Shown: one piece after another, positions 1-11,346 of the stretch | Layout: every line of letters begins with the position of its first letter | Position numbering within the stretch: the stretch's first letter is position 1 | NCBI GenBank assembly: GCA_023897205.1 | Contig: JAHWDD010000010.1 | Span: 2,480,001-2,544,000 of the forward strand | DNA length: 64,000 nt | Direction: 5' to 3' | DNA from: Exophiala sp. HKRS030 | Lineage: Eukaryota > Ascomycota > Eurotiomycetes > Chaetothyriales > Herpotrichiellaceae | The notes under the pieces: model-generated | What the model saw: only the letters and a program-made list of their open reading frames with translations | The model's database searches: none | Told to the model about the DNA's origin: nothing | Position numbers and translations under genes: made by a program

Positions 1-715
1 CAGTGGTGGTCGTGATAAATGATATCGAAATTCTAGATAGTGAACAAAGAGGAATCACCAAGCTTGGAAATGTGAGGGAGTTCTGGGTTTATCCATCGGT
101 GAACAGGAAGCTCCATGTACCTCAACGGTTGAGACATCGTCGAGCTTTGGGACGCCATCAGGAACATATTCTGAAGATCCTGATGCTGCCGCAAATTATG
201 GAGTATGCTGTGGACGGGGAAATAAACAGAGCATTATCTTAAGGCAGAGCTGTAGCCGAATCTTTCTATTTACCTAGGTAAGTATACGGCATAACGGCTA
301 CCCCTTTTAGGATACTAGAGCTACTATAGTTGTAGAGACCTGCACTATAAATAGTATCCGCGTCAATCCATAATAACCTGGAATATAGCCTTGATAGCTA
401 TCTTTTAGTCTAACGGAGCCTCATAACGACTGCCGCATAGAGTATAGGTAGTAGTTAAGGTAGCCGCTAGAAGTGATAGGCAATAAGGCTCGGAGCTTCC
501 GGTTCCTTAACACTTGCAGTTATACAAAATATAGCTAGCAGTCTTTTAAACTGCCTGTCATTTAGAGATCGAGCCGGACACTGTTTTTGGTCCCCTTCTC
601 TGTACCTAAATTCTCCGTCTTGAGGCAAGGGCCTAGTTTGGAAAAGGCATCCAGATCGGACCGTCATACAAGAAGCCTTGACTTCACAAGAGATACCACA
701 ATGCACGTTTACTGG
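1..715. other. Left-edge region without a supported gene
   Basis: No reading frame here looks like a family I know. The longest open stretch (3-242, +) is 79 codons, has no recognisable motif and lies beside an alternative open frame. The middle part (about 245-545) is TA-rich relic sequence, listed separately. The last 170 bases lie downstream of the stop of the HET-domain gene. Confidence 0.6.
245..545. repeat. TA-rich relic, probably RIP-mutated repeat
   Basis: By eye the stretch is very rich in TpA and poor in CpA and TpG, with stops in all frames. This is the expected footprint of repeat-induced point mutation (CpA to TpA) on an old repeat in Pezizomycotina. No terminal repeats or coding remnant could be seen, so the original element is unknown. 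A similar stretch lies at 4838-5125, so the two flank the HET gene and the membrane-protein pseudogene. Confidence 0.45.
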
Positions 716-3531
716 TCAGCGTCCCTCCACCTGAGGCGGGTGAGCGAAGCGAGGTTTGCTCTTCTCAGAATTGCCACAGCAAAGCTCGTCCGCGGATTCC
801 GACCCAGAGTCAGACACATTGTCATAGTCTTGTAGAAGCTCAGGATCTTTCTCGTCGTCTGGGTCCGGCATCGATGTCTGCTGGTCGTAATAGGAAGACA
901 TTTTGGCCTTCTTACTGCCATTACTGTCATCGTCGTCATCATTGTCATCGTAGTAATCGTTATCGTTGTCATCGTCGTCACCTCTGTTACCATAGTTACT
1001 GTTGTTGTCTGTTCTGCTTGCGCTTTCTCTAATCTCGTCACTCAAGCGCATCCTATTTTCGCCTGTTAGAATATCAAGCCCAGGGCTGAGAGTCTATAGG
1101 AGACGCGTACGAACCTTTCAAACTCAGATTGTAACCGCACAAGTTTCTGCTTGGAGTGTTCATCCCAGACGGTGTACCTCGTGTCTTCGATGTTATCGAG
1201 GACGGGGGCATCGACAATGTTGGCCACGGCAAGGCATTCATGCCGAATTTGACAGCGGCGTCCAAGGCTCGAATTCACCACGCTGGCGACGACTGCATCG
1301 ATCGCTACCTTGGTCACCCTCTCGGGCTGGGAAGCCTTCATCAACCACCGATTTAGCTGTGATCTTGTTTGTGGAAAGCTGCCCAATGGATCTCGGGTCT
1401 GCTTAGACACGTGAGATGAAAGTATTTTGTCGAGCAGAATCACGTATCGGGTGTCAGAGAGCCATTGAAATGGCTGCCCCGGGAAGCTTAGATCTCTTGG
1501 GGTGACTTCCATGCGAATCCTTCCAAGTTTAGCGTCCTTCACCTCGACGCCTAGCGCGCCCGATGTGGCTTCCCACGCCGGCGGGATGTCAATGCAGAAT
1601 CCTTGAGCAGAAACTGACAGGCCCCTGCCTTTCTTATTCAGCTGGCAGTATCCCTCACCAACGCCCTTGACGAAGCCCGTTGCGGGGCCGGAGAGGAATG
1701 TCGCTGGTGCCCACCGCAGACCGTCTATCGTCAATCGCCGATGGGCATTGAAGAGCACACCCCGGTGACATTCCCCAATTGTACGCCAGAATATTTCCAT
1801 TCGTTTATCAGCGACCTCGACATCGCTCACTCTGTCCGATTCACGGAGGCCCCGCTCCTCCCTAATCTTCTGCTCGGCCAATAGGAACGGCTCCAAGTCG
1901 AGGCGCATCAGGGACGCCATGCACAGCATCTCGTCGCCTTTTTTTGACGTTGATCGAGATGCTATGTGGGGGCAAAAGGAGCGAGAGGGTCCGCGGCCGA
2001 CTTCGCCGAAGACGACCACAACATGTCCCGGTAGAAGTCGGCTTCGACATCAACATGATCGACCGTTTTATTGGCATACTGGATCAGACGCTTCCGTGCC
2101 ATGATACGTTCCTGGTATGTCCATAATCGAGTGTCCCAGTTGTTGAAGACCTCAGCGATCCGCCGCCCGGGTCCTTTCTCGGTCGTCGCCGTGTCGCGTA
2201 ATGATGAGAGGACATACACGGCGCAAGAGGACTCGTAAATCCGCCTCATTCCCTTGATGCACTTCGTCCGGAGCTTTTTGAAGTGCTCGTACTTCTCAGG
2301 TATGTGCTGAAATTGCTTGGGCACTGGAATACACAACGTGTCGATCCAAAAGTGCGATGGTTTTCCGTGAAGCATCTTATGGTTAGCGGCAGCGAGCTCG
2401 ACTGATTTCTGTAAAAACTCCAGCTGACATTGATATACTGCGTTTTCATCTGCATTACCTAGGCCGTCGCTCCATCTGTCATGTGCCTCAAATTAGTTAC
2501 ATGGAAAGTAAAGAAAGACATCATCGATGGGTTCAGCTTACACGTGAGATATTGCCATAAAAGGGGGCTTCCCAACACCCTGAGCTCCGATTTTTACAGC
2601 CGTTAATTCGAGCTGTTGACTTCCGAAATCCCACTTGAAAACGGGAATGTTCCCATCCATGATCATTTTGGTCAAACGTTCAATGTCTGCATGCTGGAAG
2701 CCACCACATGTTTCATCACAGCCACGTGCGTGCAGCTGCTTGTAGGTTGTCTCGTCGATGTTGCGGCCGTGGCATTCGAACTCGGTACAGTCAGCATGAG
2801 ATATAGTCGTATTTGTGTTCTGCTTCTTTGACAAATAGTATTGCTCAGGGAAGCCCATGAAGAATGAGAAAAATGACCGCTGAACATCCATCGGACACCA
2901 TCCTTTGGACAGCATTCTTTGTTCCAGTGTCATAGATCCTCCCATGCGCCAATGGGCCCCCAGTGTCACAGCCATCCTTCAGAGCTGACGCGAGGGCGTG
3001 GCCGAGAGCGATGATAGATAGCCATACTCTCTGAGGTAGAGGCGATTGGCTGACAAGCTTAGCCCGAACATTGGCAGGCAAGCCTTGCCCACCATCCGTG
3101 GGCAGACAATAGCTGCTAACAAAAGCTTTCGCAGTCCCGAGAATCAACGTAGCCCGCACGACTGTAGCTGCGATAAGAGGCTCATGCTGTGGTCTCGCTC
3201 GTGCCACCTTCTTCCAGTCTTCGAGCATCTGTGGCAGTCGTTTGGTGGTGACATATTGCCCGTCGTCAGTGACAAAGTCGCTGTGTTGAGCGGAAATGTC
3301 GCAGATGGACAGAAACTCGATAACGCAACCAAAGAATAGCCACCCCTGGAGAAAGTCGCGGACTTGATTGGGCTTGAAGTTGCTAAAATCTCTCGAATTC
3401 ACTTTTTCAATAGACCAGCCGTGTCGCAGGGGCCATCCCAGAAAACCCTCGGGACCGGAAGTATAGGGTGTGACAGTAAAGTTGCGGATTTTGATATGTC
3501 CTTTGCCTGGAGGAAGCTGGAGGTGGTCCAT
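716..3531 (-). CDS. HET-domain (heterokaryon incompatibility-like) protein, frame broken once
   Basis: The HET core is visible in pieces: 'AISHVWSDGLGN' created by splicing 2476-2541, then 'FWIDTLCIP' (about 2340) and 'TRLWTYQE' (about 2130). Such proteins act in allorecognition and programmed cell death when unlike hyphae fuse. Upstream, a 'GWCP...CTEFECHGRNIDETTYK' segment is typical of the region before the HET core. The frame change near 2917-2989 can be a 73-nt intron (GTCAGC...ACAAAG) or an extra base in the GGGGG run. The break at about 1968-1972 has no usable intron and is cured by one extra base in a run of five C on the coding strand. A 62-nt intron (1053-1114, with CTAAC branch site) would join an acidic, Asp-rich tail ending at 716. 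With these joins the exons sum to 872 codons. The start at 3531 is the first ATG of the open frame. The exact exon model is uncertain; the family call is firm. Confidence 0.75.
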
Positions 3532-4025
3532 GTTGCCAGATATTGAAGGGATGTATAATATCTAATAGGAGTTTCAAGCAAAGTAGGATCCGTACGATGC
3601 TGCAGAACTCATTGATGCCCGTGATTGACACGATGTAATGGGAGAGTGGCAAGGCTACATGTTTTCTGCGAGCCCTTCGTTACGGCTGAATCTCGCCGGC
3701 ATTTGAAAGGCGACATTTGACAAAATCAGGGCGGCGAATCAGCGAACTCCACGTCTTATATCGCTGAAAATGTTATTTGTGTGGTATTTTTCTCTTGTTG
3801 CTGTCTTGCCAGCTGCGTATAGCCGCATCGATTTTCTGACTTACTCCAAAATATCGAGGCTCTGAATAAGTTTGTAATTCGAGCAAGCTTTGTATCATTC
3901 ATAGTTTTGAGAGGCACATCTCCACAGCACGCGTGCAAACAACTCGTCTGAGCACGGATACTATCAAAAACAGGCCAAAGGGAACTAGGAACCCGACGGC
4001 CCACGGCGCGTGGTCCACCGCGAGC
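3532..4025. other. Gap between HET gene and membrane pseudogene
   Basis: This is probably the promoter and leader of the HET gene, which reads leftward. I see no open frame with family resemblance and no repeat structure. Confidence 0.5.
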
Positions 4026-4833
4026 GCTCAGTTTGCTGTTCAATGGACTGAGGCTGCCGACATTTCCTCACTGTTGCTAATCCTTTGCGGCGATGTCGTT
4101 CTGGGCTCGCTGGCGTCCGTCGCAGGCTGTGGGCTGATCATGCCCGTAGCCTTCTCATTCAGCTGGGTGGCCTACGCGGCGACAACCGGCTCGTCTCTTG
4201 CGCGCCCGAGGTGGCGCTGAAAGTCGTCAACCTTCGCTCTGGTCATCAGCGCCAGAACCTGTTCTGGCTCCTGGCGCGTTTGGTCAAAACGTACAACTAT
4301 TGGATGGCGGACGAGGTGCCCCAGCATCTGTGCCATCGCCCGCCGCCCCGCTGGCGCCTAAGCCCGGTTGCCTCGACGAAGAACACGGTACTGTTGCCGA
4401 TACGGACAGCGGAGCCTGGCGGCGCAGCGCATACCATTATGGCTCCGGACATTCACTGCCCGCCCCATTTCGTCGTTGCTCTCTGCGTTGCCATCTATCG
4501 TTGGCGCGACGACTGCCGTCCCAGCGTGCCTACGCGCGACTTCGTCTGGTGAAGCGGCTTCGCTGTGTCGCTAGTGCAGTGCGGCGTCGCTGCCATTCTG
4601 ATGGGCCGCTACCACGACTAGTCCATCTTCTTCGCGATGGCTGGCGGTACGCTGCTGGCTTACACGTCCGCCTCGCTGCCGCAGTGGCGACAAGAGCAGT
4701 GGATGACGCGCAAACCGTGGGCAACGGTACGCAGCAAGTGGTTGCGGTGCAGGGCGGCAACGCGGCGGCCTTGACTGTGGATCCCGAAGACCTCGCAGCG
4801 CGAGAGAAAACTTGGGGAGGGGTGGTGCAATAA
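4026..4833 (+). pseudogene. Decayed fungal multi-pass membrane protein gene
   Basis: Pieces of one protein lie in order in three frames. 'QFAVQWTEAADISSLLLILCGD...MPVAFSFSWVAYA' is in the first frame. 'GDNRLVSC...VINL-like...WLLARLVKTYNYWM' and 'RDFVW*SGFAVSLVQCGVAAILMG' then '*SIFFAMAGGTLLAYTSASLPQWRQEQW' are in a second. 'NGTQQVVAVQGGNAAALTVDPEDLA' is in a third. This order matches a family of conserved but uncharacterised fungal membrane proteins as I remember them. Two stops stand where the family has Trp (TGG to TGA about 4551, TGG to TAG about 4620), and a short segment after 'WVAYA' seems deleted. No ATG is available at the start. This is real decay, unlike the single-base breaks elsewhere in the window. 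The region is more GC-rich than its flanks. Confidence 0.6.
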
Positions 4834-4837
4834 AATA

Positions 4838-5125
4838 GACGTAAAGCCGAGGACAGAGGGAAATTTATGATGAAAGTCTAGCCGCCTGTTCTTCAGATAT
4901 ACCCTTACCGTGCCTCGCCTAACTTCGGGCACGATGTAGCGGGCGTCCTAGTAAGGTATCGGATTATGTTAACGAAGCGATCGAACGAAACCCTATGATA
5001 GAGGAGACGGGCTTTAGTCTTCTGAGCGAGACTAATTACTTCAACTATAGTATCTATATTAACGACGTTGAGAGTTTTATAGGCGACTATAAAGGTAGAC
5101 GTTCCAGAATGAGGGGAGTCTGGTA
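4838..5125. repeat. Second TA-rich relic, probably RIP-mutated
   Basis: TpA steps are frequent, CpA and TpG are rare, and stops are scattered in all frames, as at 245-545. The change of composition is abrupt right after the pseudogene ends. I cannot tell which element it came from. The sequence returns to normal composition just before the promoter of the CinA-like gene. Confidence 0.4.
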
Positions 5126-5304
5126 AGTGGACATGGTAGGCCTCGGCCATATTGCTCCAATTCTGAGCTTTCCGGTTCGTCCGCACTCGGAAATCAATAC
5201 TTCACTTTTGCTTTATAATACGTCCATTGATCTGTAAATTCTCTCCGAGCCTTGTATCTCCCCCTCAATACTCACTAAGAACCACTCATCGCTTCGGATC
5301 TATC

Positions 5305-5949
5305 ATGGCCGAGTTCCCTCCTCCAGCGTTGAAGGCTGCCGCCGAAGAAGTCGCCACATTACTCCGTGATCGCAAGGAGACGATATCCGTGGCCGAGACC
5401 GCTGCCGGAGGTCTGATTTCCGCGGCACTGCTGTCGACACCGGGCGCCTCTCGATTTTACAAAGGCGGCCTCACATTGTATACTCTAGAATCGCGTGCTG
5501 CATTTGCTGGCTGGACCCAAGAAGATACCGACAATTACAAGGGCCCTACTCCTGAATTAGTTGCCAAGTTTGCGGCACACGTCCGCCAAACGCTCAAGTC
5601 GACATATACTATTGGAGAGGTGAACTCTAGACCAATCCTGGAGCAAAGTGTACGTTTCTTACCTTAGTCTATAGAGCAGTACAGCCGGCCCAACGCCATC
5701 AGGAAACTCGCGGAACAGACAGCCGTAAGTCTTTACCAAGCCATTCAAAGAAAACACAAAAGGCTAATCTTGGACGAATGAAGTGGTTATGTTGCAATTG
5801 CGGTAGTGGCAGAGAACAGCCAGTTGACTCGAGATTATGACACTGGCCTTGGAAACGACCGAGCGGCAAATATGGTAGCCTCTGCCGTTGGAGCATTGAA
5901 TTTGGTCAAAGAATTCATCATTGATGATGAGAGGAAGCAGAAATCGTGA
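5305..5949 (+). CDS. CinA C-terminal-domain protein (NMN amidohydrolase-like)
   Basis: Three exons (5305-5619, 5675-5724, 5784-5949) give 176 residues, the size of a stand-alone CinA C-terminal domain (PncC type). Bacterial members deamidate nicotinamide mononucleotide; the fungal role is not established. The sequence shows 'SVAETAAGGLISAALLSTPGASRFYKGG' near residues 33-60, where bacterial enzymes have an 'ESCTGG' motif, so the Ser is replaced and activity may differ. It also has 'GPTPSGNSRNRQPGYVAIAV' and 'TGLGNDRAANM' near the C-terminus, both in the expected order. Introns of 55 and 59 nt have clear GT/AG ends. The start is the ATG at 5305 in 'ATCATGGCC'. No frame defect is seen. Confidence 0.85.
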
Positions 5950-6288
5950 GAAGCATATGGTAACACCGAAAGAACATCACAGATGAAAGGACCATCCTTC
6001 TCCAAGGCATAATTTTCGTACAGATAAGAGTTGGAGATAGATCTAGATGACCTTGTTAGCCAACACATTGGAAACACATTTCTGGTTACCATTTCAGACC
6101 ATTATCGAGAAGATGGTTTAATCAGAGCCAAAAATTATACTGTCATCAAGGCTTCCGGAATCTACAAATGATGATTTGAAAACAATGGATATGGACTGCT
6201 TGTGATTGATGTGCCGTCTGGTATTAGCGTACTTGCATTATTTGATGAGAGACTTACCTTGTGTACATACACCGTTACTGGTTGACGA
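5950..6288. other. Short intergenic stretch
   Basis: This lies between the ends of two converging genes. I see no gene and no clear repeat. Confidence 0.5.
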
Positions 6289-6984
6289 TCAGGTATATGC
6301 CAAATACCTCAGAATCCTCATCATTCCCTCGGACGGTTTCTTCGACTTATTCTTCTTCTTGGTGTTCGGGTTGTCGTTGGCCTGGCTTTGTCGTTGATCA
6401 CGAGAGCCTCTTTCAGGAAGATCCCGATTGGTGTGAACAGAACCTGTGGCATTGCGGTCCGCGGGAAGATCGTTTGATCTTGTGGGTGGCGATGCATCTT
6501 GGCGACTTGGATGTGCCGATGGGTGTTTGCTCCCACTGTTCGAAGTTGAGCTTTGGCCTTGAGCATTGCTGGTAGGACCTTGCGAGTTGTTCTGCGAAGC
6601 ACGAGCATGGCTGTTTGAGGCCTTCGAGGCAGGATTATTTTGAGCATAGACACCAACTGTGCTGTCATTAGGTCGTCCCTGGGTCTGGGGTTGGGTTCGA
6701 ATGGAAGTCTGTCTTTCCACAGATCCCGAAGCTCTCGATGATTGCGTGCCGCGAGCCTGTGAGACGGCAGGTGAAGGCTGTGCGTGTCGACCATGGGAAC
6801 CATTTGGATTTGGGACCTGGAGACGGCCTCTGGGTTCGATTCTAATCTTCTGACCTGGAGATGACGATCGAGCACCAGATCGTGTCGAGACGTGACTCAA
6901 TCTCGTTGAAGTGTTACAATTCCCACCCGTAGAGCTGGGACGAGACTCGCCACTCACCTTCGACCCGGCGGATTTGTTACTCAT
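6289..6984 (-). CDS. Hypothetical Ser/Gln/Asn-rich disordered protein
   Basis: One open frame of 231 residues starting 'MSNKSAGSK'. It is dominated by Ser, Gln, Asn, Pro and Arg, with a Lys-rich patch near the C-terminus ('KKKNKSKK') followed by 'MMRILRYL'. I recognise no family. The frame stays open upstream to 7269, so a start as far as the ATG in 'MSDAIKRLLRARM' (about 7161) is possible. A donor-like GTATTT just before the stop suggests a further 3' exon that I could not place. Composition is consistent with a disordered protein, or with chance openness; evidence is moderate. Confidence 0.45.
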   Translation of the reverse strand: MSNKSAGSKVSGESRPSSTGGNCNTSTRLSHVSTRSGARSSSPGQKIRIEPRGRLQVPNPNGSHGRHAQPSPAVSQARGTQSSRASGSVERQTSIRTQPQTQGRPNDSTVGVYAQNNPASKASNSHARASQNNSQGPTSNAQGQSSTSNSGSKHPSAHPSRQDASPPTRSNDLPADRNATGSVHTNRDLPERGSRDQRQSQANDNPNTKKKNKSKKPSEGMMRILRYLAYT

Positions 6985-9900
6985 GTTCAACTGTGAGTAT
7001 ACGCAGATAGCTTGCTCTGGAGAGTGCTTTTGGTGTTGGTTGTCTTGGGCAATTACAGCAAGACTAAGCGTAGAATATCCAAAGCCAGAGTAAGAGTTTG
7101 TCTGGATGCTAGAAAATACAGACATTCGAGCACGGAGGAGACGTTTTATTGCATCACTCATAGTCTTTGTCCTGATCTCATGGCGCTGGCGGTCTTTGTG
7201 TCTATGAGCACAACGGGGATCCGAAGCGTTATGCTTGATTGTTCTGGCACAAAGGCAGTGCCGACACAAAGATAAACTCGCTAAATGTCTTGTGAAACTT
7301 CACTATCGATGTCCCAGATGAAAACAAAATCGCGTGACAGGATTCAAGACCAATGTCAGGAGAATGCTAGATATCCGCTGTAGCTGTAGATCAACAGGAT
7401 GTAAAGTTACCACCATAAGAACTTCTGAATTGGATACTAACAGGTTGCATATCCTAACAAGAATCCAGCTCGATAGCGGTGCGATGGAGTGCCATGCAGC
7501 ATTCAGGCTGGCCATGTCCGGGGATCGCAGTAGATCCTAGGCGGCGAGTGTCGTACCCGCGTCAAGATACAGGTGTGTTGAGTAGTGACCTAGCTGACCC
7601 TTGATTGCTCAACTCCAGTTGCACCGCTGAGCAGCAGATCATTACTCCAACACGTTCACCATCACATCGACGTGAAGGTCACGAAGAGATATGCCAACCA
7701 TATCTTGATATCGTAAATTTTGCGCATATTGGTGATCTTTGAGAATGGGCTCAGATTGGGTGGTGATCTGTACAATTATAGCGGTGTCCCATCTATCGGT
7801 ACAGGAACACTGTACATGGCCACAGGCTGGCAGCCCTGAGCTGAGAGATGAACCTGATCCTCTTGGCCTCAATCAACGCTGGTATCAAGGATGTAGCATA
7901 TTAGTGCAAGTCCTGCGATTCTCGAGAAAGTCTGTATCGTGGAGACTCAAATGATCTGTGAACCCTTCTCGCCCAAGCTTCTTTGTCTCTGATAGCCGTG
8001 CAACTGAAGCTGAAATTTAATCCCATTAAGGCACGCATTCGCGTGCGCTCGGTGGCATGCTCAGTCTCGGAGATCTGCGACCAGCGTATCGGACTGCCTA
8101 ATATGGGATCTTGAAGCCGTCGTTATCATCCTGGTGCTCCGCTTATATTTCTGGGCACATCTCGAACATGTTGGAATCGGTCGAAGTGTGGAAAGACGCT
8201 CACTTCAAGACCCAGCTTCTTTGCGTTAAATCGGAAATTTTCAAGATAGATATGCGAATTTAAGCAGATATCTGGTTGAAACTCAAACTGAAATAAATTG
8301 TCAGGCGACCTCCTCGCGGTCAATTGAGTTTGAGAATGCGAGAGGAGCCTTGGAAGAGGCTTCATCGAAGCGGTTCGCTGTATGTGTCGCCTTTCAACTG
8401 TGGTTATCATCAGAATGACCGAAAGTGCAAGGCTGGGTGATTTGGCCGTGGATGACTAGATGGTTCAGTGTCGAAATCCACGTCGGTGGCCAGATGCTTC
8501 AGAGAAACGGAGGGCGAAACTCCACCAGGAAGAGGATATGTTCTTGACACCATTACGTGCGACGATCTGACTTGAGAGCCACCATTTCTCAAGTGCATCG
8601 AGATGATGGATCCTAATATGAGGGACGCATGACTACATTGAGGTAGTCCATAACAGCTGCCTGTTGTGCCAGGCTCAAAACTGGGTGGTGGCCAAGATGG
8701 AGAACCTAAGTCTTGAGAGCTTCAAGGCTTCAGAAATTCTGACGGTCGAGAGTATCGATGACCAAGGTGTCATCGAGAAGATTGGGTTTAGAGGATATGG
8801 AGTTGATGTGTGTTTGGATGCAATGGCCAGCCGCTGCCACAGTCTCAACAATGCGACTTTGATTACTTATCTTGCTCTGCATGGGCAGCTGGAGGCCGAG
8901 ATGGCCAAACAAGCGCCATCACCATTGTTGACATATGTGCAAGACACGTTCAACTCGAGTTTCATTGTCAATACTCAGATTGGTACCTAGCCAACAGTCG
9001 CATCAAACACGTCCATTCCTTGTTAGATGCTTGTCTGTAAGACGAGTATGCATGCGTTCGACAGGCGATACAAGTGCTCCACATGCTTGCAGTCGTTACT
9101 AAGATAGCAAACGTACCTCTTTTGAGTGAAAGGACAGACTACTGAGTGAGTCGACCAATCAGACATATGACACAATCCTGCAATGGCTTCCAAGACTTTC
9201 TGCGCAACGGTGATGAGTGCCAGTCCTGAAGCGTGGTCCTCGAGTGGGAAGCCAGATTGGAGCCATTCTCCCACGACGAAGGACTCATACTTGATCCATG
9301 CTGTAGTCAAATCCAGCACATTGAAGGAATAAGGTTTCAATCATTACAAACCAATTCCGATCATAACTGATTGATTAGCTGATGCAATGTGCTTGAATTA
9401 GAATGATCTGTGTCAAGAGGAGAATTTTCCGAATCAAAGTCGACGTTTCCCCAAGATCACGAAGACGGAGGGGTGTTTCCCTGCCCCGCCAAGAAAGCTA
9501 TGTATCTGTTGGCGGAACAAATCAAGAGAAGAAAGGAGGTCGAGTCGCTCAGATTTCAGCCGAGGCAGGGCATAGAGTGAGTTATGGATGCAAGCTAGCA
9601 TGAAACATCCGACCTTGAATAGGGTGTTTGCATTCGGAAAGATCTGAGATCGATTACATATGTATCTCGACGAGACAAGCCGGATACGAAGAGAGTTAGT
9701 GAAGTTGCCCGACAGGTAGAACCCACCGAATGACTAATCCCGAGAGCATGCATGTACAGTCATCAACACGATTGGGGCGTCGACAGCGCAAAGATGAACA
9801 GTCGTTTTGGGCGTGTTCGTGTCTCGGAACCACAATATTGTCAATGACCACTAGGTGAGCGTAGAGGTTCTTCTCTAAATGGCTAGCGCTTTGCGGGGCG

Positions 9901-10150
9901 CTTGCAAAGGTGTTGCATTCTCAATTAGGTGCATATTAAAGTCGACTAAAGTTTCGCGTATTGTAATGCAGAGAAAAGCGTTCCATTCCTAGAGTCCTCT
10001 ATCGAAGAGCTTCCGATGTATAATTCTTGTTAGATATATAAGTATGTCCTCAGTTGCGACAAGTCAATTATGTACACTCTCAATAACTGCAACATTCTTC
10101 AAAATTAGCCTTATTCCAACAACATACCAAAGGGAACCATCGCGTGAAGA
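6985..10150. other. 3.2-kb region without a supported gene
   Basis: Open frames are short (108 codons or less) and none shows a family I know. The least unlikely coding piece is on the minus strand at 9023-9340, which contains 'FVVGEWLQSGFPLEDHASGLALITVAQKVLEAI' and then a GTACGT donor-like site. It could be a fragment of a regulator C-terminus, but no flanking exons hold together. The plus-strand frame 8664-8990 overlaps the same decayed-looking area. I see no tandem or inverted repeat. Confidence 0.4.
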
Positions 10151-10964
10151 ATGGCCTCAAAACCAAAGGTTCTATTCGTGTTCTCGTCGCACAAAAATGG
10201 CTGGTATTTGGTGCGTTCGAGAGGAAGATCCTGATTCATGCACATCCGTACTGACCGGCAATCTGTAAAGCCAGAATTCGCCCACCCTTACCAAGTTCTC
10301 TCACCGCATATCGAAGTCTTCATTGCGTCGCCTACCGGGACAACAGTCTGCGATCCAAAATCTGTGGAGAGGTGGAAGGACGATGAATATGCACAAGATT
10401 TCTTCAAAAACAAGAAAGATCTATGGACCACGACTGACAAATTGTCCTCTTATCTTGGACGAGCTGAAGAATTCGATGTGATTTTTGTTGTTGGTGGATT
10501 TGGCCGTATGTCTGATCCAGATCCATACACGCAAAGTCATGATGGCAACTGACATAGGTCTTGTAGCAATGTGGGATCTCGCGACGGACGAAACCAGTAT
10601 CAAATTGATTGAGGAGTTCGTCAAGGCGGACAAGATCATCGTCGGTCTGTGTCACGGTTCTGCGGCTCTGCTCAACGTGAAATTGCCAGACGGAACTCCC
10701 TACCTGGCTGGCCATGCAGTCACTGGCTTCAGTGCGTTAGAGGAAGAGCAGGCTTATGCCAATGACATCGCACCACCAAACATGCCATTTGACTTGGAGG
10801 GAACTCTGAATAAGGTTAGCGGAGGCCACTATGAGAAATCAGAGGAAGCTTGGTCGCCACATGTTATAGTTGAGCCGTCCAAAAAGCTTCTCTTCGGACA
10901 GAATCCTGCAAGTGCTCATCCATTGGCGGTGGCATTACTGAAGGTCCTGCAAGAGAGAAAGTGA
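10151..10964 (+). CDS. DJ-1/PfpI family protein, Hsp31/glyoxalase III-like
   Basis: Three exons (10151-10210, 10271-10505, 10567-10964) encode 230 residues, the usual length of the Hsp31-like class. The first exon gives 'KVLFVFSSHKNGWYLPEF', and splicing of 10506-10566 restores 'VVGGFGPMWDLATDE'. The nucleophile elbow 'GLCHGSAALL' places Cys at about 127 followed by His128. 'GHAVTGFSALEEE' and 'GQNPASAHP' near the end are also typical. Relatives convert methylglyoxal to D-lactate without glutathione or act as stress chaperones in the cytosol; which applies here is inference. The start ATG at 10151 is the first in frame and gives the expected short N-terminus. Introns are 60 and 61 nt. Confidence 0.9.
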
Positions 10965-11346
10965 AGATTCAAGCGTCTTGGGTAGGAATGAGACGGACTA
11001 CGAGTATGCTGGTAGATCGTAAGAGAAAAGGCCAAGAATCATGCGAGGCTGAGGTCTGATGAATTGATGATATATTGATGAATTGAGCTTGTGTGTCACG
11101 TGAATTGTTTCACCGACGTTTTGGGTTTTGGCTTCTGACAAACATGCCAAGACTCACGCCATTGTTTTTAGGTTCACCGCTTCCGCGTCCCCGCCTTTCC
11201 CTCCCGTCGTTATCTCCAGCCTGACGCTTCTTTGTAATTGATTCTTGACTTCCAGTCTCCCATCGTTGAGTCTGATGGGTTTCAAAACGTATGGAAATCT
11301 CTTCGCATCTAGTCTTTGTTATTTGTTACGTTGTTTTTGATTCAAA
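10965..11346. other. 3' region of Hsp31-like gene and promoter of Zn2Cys6 gene
   Basis: No gene. A pyrimidine-rich run lies at about 11180-11220 (TTCCGCGTCCCCGCCTTTCC), as is common before fungal transcription starts. Confidence 0.5.

Noticed and set aside
709..1041. Thr/Met-rich minus-strand frame next to the HET gene
   Set aside because: It is the shifted frame of the Asp-rich tail (repeated GAT/GAC read as ATG/ACG), with no other support.
4085..4833. Open frames of 155 and 211 codons as intact genes
   Set aside because: Family-like motifs jump between these frames and include stop codons in place of Trp, so they are parts of one pseudogene.
8664..9340. Possible gene fragments on both strands
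   Set aside because: No family likeness, no consistent exon chain and no good start; openness over about 100 codons can be chance.
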